Source: an uncultured Flavihumibacter sp.
GTDB taxonomy: Bacteria > Bacteroidota > Bacteroidia > Chitinophagales > Chitinophagaceae
Length of the DNA stretch: 46,651 nucleotides
NCBI GenBank assembly: GCA_946482545.1
Contig: CAMLRX010000017.1
Coordinates: 1 to 46,651 of the forward strand
Direction of reading: 5' to 3'
Every line of letters starts with the position of its first letter. The stretch's first letter is position 1. The notes beneath the pieces are model-generated. The model did not search any database and was not told the DNA's origin. It worked only from the letters and a program-made list of their open reading frames with translations. The translations under genes were made by a program, and so were the position numbers. Shown piece after piece: positions 40,632 through 46,651 of the stretch.

Positions 40632-41702
40632 ATGGCTGAAATAATTATGGATTATATTGAGATACGTGGTTACAAATCGATTAAACATGCGCGGATAGAC
40701 CTTAAGCCGATAAATATATTCATTGGTTCAAATGGATCTGGCAAGAGTAATTTTATTTCATTCTTTGAATTGTTGAATAGGTTATACGAGAAAAAGTTGT
40801 CGGAGTATGTTGCTTTAAGGGGTGGGGAAGAAAAACTGCTTCATAAAGGGAGTAATGTAACACAGGAAATATATTTCAAAACTGAATTTGAAAATGGCAT
40901 AAATGGATATTCCGCAACATTGGTGAAAGGTGATGTCGGCTTTGTAATAAAAGAAGAACTACTGATTTATCAGGGTAATGCCAGAAATATTTCTCGTTTT
41001 GGAAAAGAATCCTCAATAAAGACCACGGACAATTTTAGAGCTAAATATGTAATTAAGTATCTGAACAGTTTCAGGAAATATCACTTTCATGATACTGGAG
41101 GAAATTCACCTTTCAATCAGATCAGTCATATTGAAAATGATAGTTATTTTTTATATGAAAGAGGAGAGAATCTGGCGGCATTTATTTATGGTATAAAGTC
41201 AAGCCATTTGTTGGTGTATAATAGAATTGTAAATACAATTCAAAGTGTTGCGCCTTACTTTTCTGACTTTTATTTTCAACCGAACGCGGCTAAACAAGTA
41301 AGACTTCAGTGGAAAGATAAGTTCAGCTCAGCAATTTATGGCGTAACTGATCTTTCTGATGGTACAATCAGGTTTATAGCGCTTGCAGTCTTGTTTTTAC
41401 AGCCAGAACTTCCTAAAACAATTATTATCGATGAGCCTGAATTAGGATTACACCCTTTCGCTATTTCGAAACTGGCAGGAATGATACAATCTGCCTCAGC
41501 TAGAGGTGTACAAGTCATCGTTGCTACCCAATCAGCAGATTTAGTGAATCATTTTTCTGCCGAAGATGTCCTTACTGTTGATCAAAAGGATGGAGAAAGC
41601 AAGTTTGAGAGGCTCTCATCAGAAAATCTTTCCGTTTGGCTCGATGATTATAGCGTAGGAGATCTTTGGCAAAAGAATGTTATTAAAGGCGGACAGCCAT
41701 AA
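40632..41702 (+). CDS. AAA family ATPase, RecF/OLD-like (AAA_21), possible defence component
   Basis: The 356-residue ABC-type ATPase has IRGYKSIKHARIDLKPIN, a Walker A GSNGSGKS near residues 32-39, an ABC-signature-like LSDGTIRF, Walker B TIIIDEPELGLHP, and the switch block VIVATQSADLVNHF. This is the compact RecF-type predicted ATPase group (COG4637-like), without a long coiled-coil insert and without a fused TOPRIM domain. The partner gene for a TOPRIM-like protein follows 12 bp downstream. Paired ATPase and TOPRIM proteins are the plan of OLD, PARIS and related antiphage systems; a defence role is inferred. The base composition is AT-richer than the neighbours, suggesting transfer. The start may instead be ATG 40647, which leaves a 15-nt leader after the predicted transcription start. 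Confidence 0.85.
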   Translation: MAEIIMDYIEIRGYKSIKHARIDLKPINIFIGSNGSGKSNFISFFELLNRLYEKKLSEYVALRGGEEKLLHKGSNVTQEIYFKTEFENGINGYSATLVKGDVGFVIKEELLIYQGNARNISRFGKESSIKTTDNFRAKYVIKYLNSFRKYHFHDTGGNSPFNQISHIENDSYFLYERGENLAAFIYGIKSSHLLVYNRIVNTIQSVAPYFSDFYFQPNAAKQVRLQWKDKFSSAIYGVTDLSDGTIRFIALAVLFLQPELPKTIIIDEPELGLHPFAISKLAGMIQSASARGVQVIVATQSADLVNHFSAEDVLTVDQKDGESKFERLSSENLSVWLDDYSVGDLWQKNVIKGGQP

Positions 41703-41714
41703 ATAAAATTGTGT

Positions 41715-42383
41715 ATGCAGAGGGTTATTGTGATTTGTGAAGGACAGACAGAGGTTGAGTTTTGTAAGCAATTGCTTGTTCCGTATTTTTCTGGTAAGGC
41801 AATATTTATTTATACCCCCCTGATAAAGAAATCAGGGGGTGGCATTGTGCCATGGTCTTCATTGAAAAAACAAATTGAGAGGCATCTTACACAGGACAGA
41901 TTGGCTTATGTAAGTTTGTTTGTTGATTACTATGGTATCACAGCAAAGTTTAATTTTCCGGGTTGGGAAACCGCACATAAGGAAGTTGATAAAAGTAAGC
42001 GGATGGAAATTCTGGAAAATGAAATGAAAAGGGATATTAACATCACGTTGCAATCACGTTTCATTCCCTATCTGCAACTCCATGAATTTGAAGGTCTTTT
42101 ATTCAATAATCTTGAAGCATTTGAAGCTACTATCCCAGAATCCGACTTCTTGGATAAAAGAGAACTTAGGGACGTACTTGAGAAGTTTCCAAACCCGGAA
42201 TTGATCAATGATACGCCTGAGAATGCACCTTCATTCCGGTTGAAAAGATGTTTAAAGGGATACAATAAAATTGTTTACGGAGCAATGCTCGCGGAACAGA
42301 TAGGGCTTAAGAAAATCATGGATAAGTCCCCCAGGTTTAATGCATGGATACGAAAGGTTGAATTGGTGCGTGAAATGTTTTAA
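41715..42383 (+). CDS. DUF4276 family protein (TOPRIM-like), partner of the ATPase
   Basis: The 222-residue protein begins MQRVIVICEGQTEVEFCKQL, matching the glutamate-bearing first motif of TOPRIM-like folds (E9 with T12 and E13), and LFVDYYG near residue 70 may hold the acidic second motif. FIPYLQLHEFEGLLF is the conserved DUF4276 stretch. By family it may be a nuclease or nucleic-acid-binding effector, controlled by the ATPase encoded 12 bp upstream, but the family's biochemistry is not known to me. ATG 41715 is preferred to the in-frame TTG at 41709. The 3' end overlaps the convergent radical SAM gene by 3-4 bp, so no terminator separates them. Composition is AT-rich like its partner. Confidence 0.82.
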   Translation: MQRVIVICEGQTEVEFCKQLLVPYFSGKAIFIYTPLIKKSGGGIVPWSSLKKQIERHLTQDRLAYVSLFVDYYGITAKFNFPGWETAHKEVDKSKRMEILENEMKRDINITLQSRFIPYLQLHEFEGLLFNNLEAFEATIPESDFLDKRELRDVLEKFPNPELINDTPENAPSFRLKRCLKGYNKIVYGAMLAEQIGLKKIMDKSPRFNAWIRKVELVREMF

Positions 42384-43681
42384 CCCCTTGCGAAATCCAA
42401 CTCGTAATTCCCTTTCATCCTTTCCATCGGGGGATTGAAGTAACCGAATTTCAATTGCGGAAACTCTTCCCTGATCAGGTCCATCATTTGGAGGATGCCC
42501 ATACATTCTCCGGCATCCGTTACATTGATTTTACCGAGGTACCAGTCGGGGTCAATATTGAAGTTCCGCCACTGGATCATGCAGAGATCGGTTTCGATGA
42601 TCAGTTTCCGGAGTGCCTCGTATTCTGCTTCGCTATCGGTCATGCCGGGGAAAACGAAGTAGTTGATGCTGGTCCAGGCACCATATTTCCTGGCGACCTT
42701 CAGGCTTTCCATGAGGTCCTCGAACTGGTAGTTGTTGGGGAGGTAGTAGGGGGTGTAAATTTCTTTCCTGGCACTGTTCATGCTCACGCGGATGCTGTTC
42801 AGTCCTACCTGGCACAGCGCTTCTACAGCAGCCGGTTTGCTTCCGTTTGTATTGATATTGATGCTTCCTTTGGAAGTGTGTTTCCTGATCTCGATGATTG
42901 CTTCGCGAATGGTTTCCCACATCAGCAACGGTTCTCCTTCGCATCCCTGGCCAAAACTGATAATCGGGAAGGGGGCGGTTTCCAGGTGCGGTACGGTGAA
43001 TTCAACGATTTCCTCCGCACGGGGTTTGAAGGCCAGGCGGTCCTGCGGGCTCGTGATGGTTTCCTCCTCCGGCTGAAAAGACACACAGCCCACGCAGTTA
43101 GCGTTACAGGCGGGCGAAGCCGGAACCGGACACTCCCAGCGGCTCATGGCGAAGTTGCGGGCTGCGGGACAGTTATATGTCATGCAGCAGTTTTCCATCA
43201 GGTGCTTCACCAATCGGTTGTGCGGGTAGGCTTTCAGCAAGTTGTCGGCACCGGATTCAATGATGTTGTCGTCGTAACCGGCGCATTCCTGGCGGATATC
43301 TTTTTCAATTCTTACTGCGGTAACATAAAATTTATCGTCCAGCCAACCTGCGGCCGTATAACAGAACAGCGGCAGGGTGGGCGCGTCTTCCTGTGTTTCA
43401 TAGGCGGCCAGGAAAAGCCCGGTATGTGCAGGTGGTACAAAAGCTGCCACGGCCCATCCTTTTTCACACAGCCGGAGATCGCCTGTTTTCACATCAATAC
43501 CAATTCCTTTGCGGCCGGGGAGTTCGTATAAGTTCCCCCCATCCGGCAATTCGATCCAGCTTTCTTCCGGAACGGGGTACGCATCCCAGCCACTTCTGCC
43601 CAGGGCATAGAGGGAGGTGTCTTCAAAAATGTTCCCGTTTCCATCGGAATACAGTAAAAAAGGAGCCGACTTGATCGCCAT
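42380..43681 (-). CDS. Radical SAM protein with long N-terminal extension
   Basis: The 433-residue protein has the radical SAM cluster motif CNANCVGC at C192, C196 and C199, far from the N-terminus. After it come the barrel features SFGQGCEGEPLLMW (GGE-like), GSININTNGSKPAAVEAL and GLNSIRVSMNSARKEIY. Before it lie about 190 residues of unknown fold with extra cysteines, including ENCCMTYNC and WECPV just ahead of the cluster, which might hold a second iron-sulfur cluster or a structural metal. It should use S-adenosylmethionine to make a radical; the substrate is unknown. No substrate peptide or partner enzyme is adjacent. ATG 43681 is preferred to GTG 43690. It is divergent from the DUF72 gene (104 bp). 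Confidence 0.85.
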   Translation of the reverse strand: MAIKSAPFLLYSDGNGNIFEDTSLYALGRSGWDAYPVPEESWIELPDGGNLYELPGRKGIGIDVKTGDLRLCEKGWAVAAFVPPAHTGLFLAAYETQEDAPTLPLFCYTAAGWLDDKFYVTAVRIEKDIRQECAGYDDNIIESGADNLLKAYPHNRLVKHLMENCCMTYNCPAARNFAMSRWECPVPASPACNANCVGCVSFQPEEETITSPQDRLAFKPRAEEIVEFTVPHLETAPFPIISFGQGCEGEPLLMWETIREAIIEIRKHTSKGSININTNGSKPAAVEALCQVGLNSIRVSMNSARKEIYTPYYLPNNYQFEDLMESLKVARKYGAWTSINYFVFPGMTDSEAEYEALRKLIIETDLCMIQWRNFNIDPDWYLGKINVTDAGECMGILQMMDLIREEFPQLKFGYFNPPMERMKGNYELDFARG

Positions 43682-43785
43682 AAAACACACGTATATCTTG
43701 GTGAAGAGGGCAAAGTTCGTTTTTTTTGGCCAACCGGAGGGCTGGTTTGGTGAAGTATTTGCAAATTACAGGATAAAGTAAGTTT

Positions 43786-44703
43786 ATGGATTTTGGAAAA
43801 GTTCCCGCTGCTCAGATTGAAGAGATCGATTTCTCACTTCCGCCCGATTCGCCGTTTACCAAAGCGACTTTAAAAGCCGCAGGCAAAAAAGGGGAAACAC
43901 AGGTATTTATGGGCTGTGCCAAATGGGGAAGGAAGGAATGGGTTGGACAGATTTATCCCAAGGGCACTAAAGAAGCGAATTTCCTGGACGAATATGTGAA
44001 GCATTTCAACAGCATAGAACTTAATGCCACCCATTATCAGATTTATGGCCCGGAAACCATTAAAAAGTGGGCGGACAAAGCTGGAAAGGACTTTATCTTC
44101 TGCCCGAAAGTTCCCCAAACCATCAGTCATTACAGCAACCTTATTACCACGGATGTACAGCCAAAAATGGATGCTTTCTTTAACGGCATATCCGCCTTCG
44201 GCGAGCATTTGGGCCCGGTATTCTTCCAGGTGAGTGAGCAATTCGGCCCATCGCGGAAAGAGAACCTGTACACATTTCTGCGCACCCTTCCCACAGATAT
44301 TTCCTTTTTCCTTGAACTCCGCCACCCGCAATGGTTCTCCGACAAAGCGCTTCGGAAAGAATGGCTGGCTTTGTTGCAGGAACTGAACATCGGCGCTGTG
44401 ATCACCGATACTTCCGGAAGAAGAGACTGCGCACACATGGAGCTTCCCGTTCCCCGTGTATTTATCCGGTTTGTAGGAAATAATCTGCATCCCACCGATT
44501 ATTCAAGGGTAGACGAATGGGTGCAGCGCATTGGCGCATGGATGAAGCAGGGGCTGAAGGAATGTTATTTCTTTATGCACCAGCACGATGAAAAAGATTC
44601 TCCGGAGCTCAGTAGATATGTGGTGGAAGAACTGAACAAGCATTGTGGCACCTCATTAAAGCCGGTTCGTTTTATGGATGGCGGTCAGCCGTCATTGTTT
44701 TAA
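43786..44703 (+). CDS. DUF72 family protein (YecE-like)
   Basis: The 305-residue protein carries the DUF72 TIM-barrel pattern: MGCAKWGRKEWVGQIYPKG near residue 45 (usually GTSGW), then HFNSIELNATHYQI, FCPKVPQTISH, LGPVFFQVSEQFGP and FLELRHPQWF. Crystal structures of the family are known but the reaction is not established to me. No signal peptide is seen. The first 40 residues extend beyond the domain. It is monocistronic; its 3' end overlaps the convergent membrane-protein gene by 32 bp. TAAGTTTA at 43779-43786 touches the start codon and may be a diverged -7 element or chance. Confidence 0.85.
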   Translation: MDFGKVPAAQIEEIDFSLPPDSPFTKATLKAAGKKGETQVFMGCAKWGRKEWVGQIYPKGTKEANFLDEYVKHFNSIELNATHYQIYGPETIKKWADKAGKDFIFCPKVPQTISHYSNLITTDVQPKMDAFFNGISAFGEHLGPVFFQVSEQFGPSRKENLYTFLRTLPTDISFFLELRHPQWFSDKALRKEWLALLQELNIGAVITDTSGRRDCAHMELPVPRVFIRFVGNNLHPTDYSRVDEWVQRIGAWMKQGLKECYFFMHQHDEKDSPELSRYVVEELNKHCGTSLKPVRFMDGGQPSLF

Positions 44704-45232
44704 TGAACGAATGAAATTGCTTTAGTTCAGTTTCATTTAAGGTAGTGACCGTTTCCTCCTGGATCAGTACGTTGCTTTTGAAATCGATGGTAAGCAATCC
44801 ATCTTTCCAGATCACCTGTTCAATCTTACTCCATTCAAACGTTCTGGAAGGCATAGCGGGAATGGTGATTCCTTCCTGATGAAAACGGATACAGGCCCTG
44901 GCGGGCAATCGCCAGCCGATAAAAGCCAGCAGCAAATGACCGAGTGAGGGGAGCGTTTGCTCCAGCAGCCACCAGCCCAGCGCCGCAACCAGCATTACAA
45001 CGGAAAGCAGTTTCGGCTCAAACTGTGCGGTTGGTTTGTAAAAAAGTTTCAGTGCCGCGGCCAGCAGGAAGGAAGCCAGTAGTACAGGAATCAGCGGACT
45101 TTCCTGCTGCGCAGGATCTCCACGAAGGATCAATGCAAAAAAGAAGGTATTTAAGATAAGCAGGAACCATCCGATGCGCAGGAATTTCCTATTCCGGTTC
45201 TGCTTCAGGTCGAAAATAAAAGTAGCATTCAT
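44672..45232 (-). CDS. Small membrane protein with cytoplasmic PH-like C-terminal part, unknown
   Basis: The 186-residue protein has four hydrophobic segments, roughly at 20-38, 46-63, 75-90 and 97-110 (the last two are close and may form a hairpin), then about 75 residues with strand-rich sequence IRFHQEGITIPAMPSRTFEWSKI and VIWKDGLLTIDF, like the bacterial PH-like domains found after two to four membrane helices (YcxB/DUF2244-like). I recognise no named family. It starts 5 bp after the arginase-family stop, in the same direction, so the two may be co-transcribed. It overlaps the DUF72 gene at the 3' end by 32 bp. Confidence 0.6.
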   Translation of the reverse strand: MNATFIFDLKQNRNRKFLRIGWFLLILNTFFFALILRGDPAQQESPLIPVLLASFLLAAALKLFYKPTAQFEPKLLSVVMLVAALGWWLLEQTLPSLGHLLLAFIGWRLPARACIRFHQEGITIPAMPSRTFEWSKIEQVIWKDGLLTIDFKSNVLIQEETVTTLNETELKQFHSFIKTMTADRHP

Positions 45233-45237
45233 GGTAA

Positions 45238-46281
45238 TCAGCTATTCGAGGCGGTGAGCATACCGCAAAGACGGAAAAGCAGTCGGGCGCTTACATTCGC
45301 ATCCCAGTCGTTTTCGCCAACGCCGGTTTCGCAGAGATCGAAGCCGATGAGTTTTCGTCCGGTTTCCAGTATTTTCCGGCAGAGGTAAAGTGCTTGCTCT
45401 GCTTCCAGTCCGCCGGGAACAGGTGTTCCTGAATTGGGACACAGTTTGGGATCCAGTCCATCCGCATCAAAAGAAATATATACTTTCTCCGGTAATTGTT
45501 GAATGATTTCATCGCTTACCTGTTTCCAGGTCTGGCCTTCAAAGCTCCGTTGCTTCAGTTCCTTATCGAGGAAGGTGGCCACGCGGAAATTACTCTGGCA
45601 GATGTAGTCCCATTCTTCTTCGCAGTAATCACGTACACCTACCTGCACCAGTTTGCTGATGGCGGGCAATTCCGTGAGCGCGTTGTACATGATGCTGGCG
45701 TGGGAATATTTAAAGTCTTCGTAAGATTTTCTCAGGTCAGCGTGGGCATCAATCTGGAGGATGCCGAAAGAGCCGTGCTTTTCAGCGAGGGCTTTCATGT
45801 AACCAAGTGGCGTACTATGGTCTCCGCCCACTAATCCAACGAGTTTGCCCTTATTCAGCAGTTCCACGGATTGTTCGTACACCCAGTTGTTGAGGAAAAC
45901 CGATCCTTCGTTGATTTCTTTTTTCGATTTGCACATGAATTTATTCTGAAGGGGTTCTTCGCCCTGCGAAATAAAATCGATGTACAGTTCAGCTTCTTTC
46001 CGGAGGTAATCGCTTTTGAGGAGGATTTTCTTATCGACTTCCCGCATGAAGTAACCCTGTTTCCAGGCATCTCGGAAATCGGGATCGAAGATGTCGACCT
46101 GGCGGCTGCATTTAAAGATATGCTCTGCGGCCCTTGCGGTACCGGCGCTGCAACTTACGGTAACTTCCCAGGGAACGGGCAGGAGTACCAGCCGCGCGTC
46201 TTCTTCGGAAAAAGGGAGGCCGAATACATTCATATTCGTGCGCCCCACACCATTGGGATCAAACTGCGATAGATCGGTCAT
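45238..46281 (-). CDS. Arginase/agmatinase-family ureohydrolase
   Basis: The 347-residue binuclear manganese enzyme has all metal ligands in family motifs: GGDHS (H155), DAHAD (D178, H180, D182) and SFDADGLDP (D272, D274). Ureohydrolases split guanidino compounds such as agmatine, arginine or formimidoylglutamate. Residues 80-130 (LRKEAELYIDFISQGEEP and after) form an insertion relative to classical agmatinases that I connect with a Bacteroidota subgroup. The substrate is not clear: no hut, speA or arc genes are in view. The start overlaps the upstream gene's stop by 4 bp (46278-46281), implying coupling. The adjacent argS is 37 kb away and unrelated. Confidence 0.88.
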   Translation of the reverse strand: MTDLSQFDPNGVGRTNMNVFGLPFSEEDARLVLLPVPWEVTVSCSAGTARAAEHIFKCSRQVDIFDPDFRDAWKQGYFMREVDKKILLKSDYLRKEAELYIDFISQGEEPLQNKFMCKSKKEINEGSVFLNNWVYEQSVELLNKGKLVGLVGGDHSTPLGYMKALAEKHGSFGILQIDAHADLRKSYEDFKYSHASIMYNALTELPAISKLVQVGVRDYCEEEWDYICQSNFRVATFLDKELKQRSFEGQTWKQVSDEIIQQLPEKVYISFDADGLDPKLCPNSGTPVPGGLEAEQALYLCRKILETGRKLIGFDLCETGVGENDWDANVSARLLFRLCGMLTASNS

Positions 46282-46651
46282 TTCGGTTCAAATCTGGTGG
46301 TAAAAAACCGGTGCAAGTTAGTCCACTTTAGGAAAGGAGCAAAAATTAAAGTTTTCGGTAATACAGGATGGTGGAGGAAGATGCCGTGATAGAAGATGGA
46401 TGCGGCCAGTATGATAAGCAATAAGCCATCGAATTTTCGGGTGAAAAATCCCACAGCGAATAAAGTAAAAATAAAGTAAACTTCAGCAGGCTTCTGAAAA
46501 TCAGCAAAGTACATCAGCTCCATGGTTCCGGGTTCTATTGCGATCAATAATCCTTGCAACACAATACCAGCAATAGCGATGATGCGAAGTAGTTTCCAAT
46601 GTCGCAACAAGCTTTGTTCCGAAGAGAACAGCAGAACGAACAATATCCAGC
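46278..46651 (-). CDS. Membrane protein, 5' end beyond the window
   Basis: The frame is open to the window edge, so the N-terminus is missing; at least 123 C-terminal residues are visible. There are about three to four hydrophobic segments (RIIAIAGIVLQGLLIAI, VYFIFTLFAVGFF, LLLIILAASIFYHGIF), then a short tail LKWTNLHRFFTTRFEPK. I recognise no family (it could belong to the DoxX-like or HTTM-like small membrane proteins, which is a guess). Its stop overlaps the ureohydrolase start by 4 bp. Confidence 0.55.
   Translation of the reverse strand, partial: WILFVLLFSSEQSLLRHWKLLRIIAIAGIVLQGLLIAIEPGTMELMYFADFQKPAEVYFIFTLFAVGFFTRKFDGLLLIILAASIFYHGIFLHHPVLPKTLIFAPFLKWTNLHRFFTTRFEPK

Noticed and set aside
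42455..43531. 358-codon plus-strand frame opposite the radical SAM gene
   Set aside because: The minus strand has the CxxxCxxC and other radical SAM motifs; the opposite frame has none and is a shadow.
1..46651. Insertion sequence, integrase, phage or conjugative genes
   Set aside because: None of the frames shows transposase, integrase, relaxase or phage structural motifs, and no terminal inverted repeats flank the AT-rich cassette at 40618-42383 as far as could be seen by eye.

Overview
The window looks like a chromosomal segment of a Bacteroidota species, most likely from the Chitinophagaceae. The evidence is a type IX secretion (T9SS) type B C-terminal sorting domain next to a PorP/SprF-family gene, promoters of the form TTG-N20-TAnnTTTG, few Shine-Dalgarno sites, a SusA-like periplasmic amylase, and GC-rich intergenic repeats built from CTTTGCGTC-type words. 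I cannot name the species.

Layout. 1-633 is the 3' end of a sterol desaturase-family gene. 707-6279 is an alpha-glucan block on the + strand: SLC45/sucrose-type sugar transporter, secreted GH13 amylase, a short promoter-to-terminator unit with no recognised product, and glycogen branching enzyme. 6672-11319 is housekeeping or mixed: argS (-), GtrA-family protein (+), DUF4403 lipoprotein (-), small secreted barrel-like protein (+). 11399-27491 is a 14-gene, single-direction (-) exopolysaccharide cluster. It holds Wza-like export lipoprotein, Wzc-like tyrosine autokinase, Wzx flippase, three GT4 glycosyltransferases, Wzy-like polymerase, three left-handed beta-helix acyltransferases, a cytoplasmic alpha/alpha-toroid protein, a DUF354 protein, an AlgD-like GDP-mannose dehydrogenase and a WcaJ-type initiating transferase. 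Many junctions are 4-bp start/stop overlaps, and a 19-bp hairpin closes the cluster.

27492-28104 is an AT-rich divergent control region. To its right lies a T9SS triad (28105-34070): a 1181-aa Ig-repeat surface protein with seven tandem 321-bp units, a PorP/SprF protein and an OmpA-family protein. dnaK follows (34169-36079). Next come about 690 bp of noncoding repetitive DNA, a DPE2-like 4-alpha-glucanotransferase (36817-39516) and a dipeptide epimerase (39552-40544).

40632-42383 is a visibly AT-richer two-gene cassette: a RecF/OLD-like AAA ATPase followed by a DUF4276 (TOPRIM-like) protein. It resembles the two-component logic of ATPase-plus-TOPRIM antiphage systems and is the best candidate here for a poorly described system. 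The remainder is a radical SAM protein with a long N-terminal extension (-), a DUF72 protein (+), a small membrane protein (-), an arginase-family ureohydrolase (-) and a truncated membrane protein (-).

How the genes fit together. Transporter, amylase, branching enzyme and 4-alpha-glucanotransferase point to uptake of starch-derived oligosaccharides and glycogen turnover. The polysaccharide cluster and the divergent T9SS adhesin triad both build the cell surface and share one control region. No tRNA, rRNA, CRISPR array, insertion sequence or integrase was seen.
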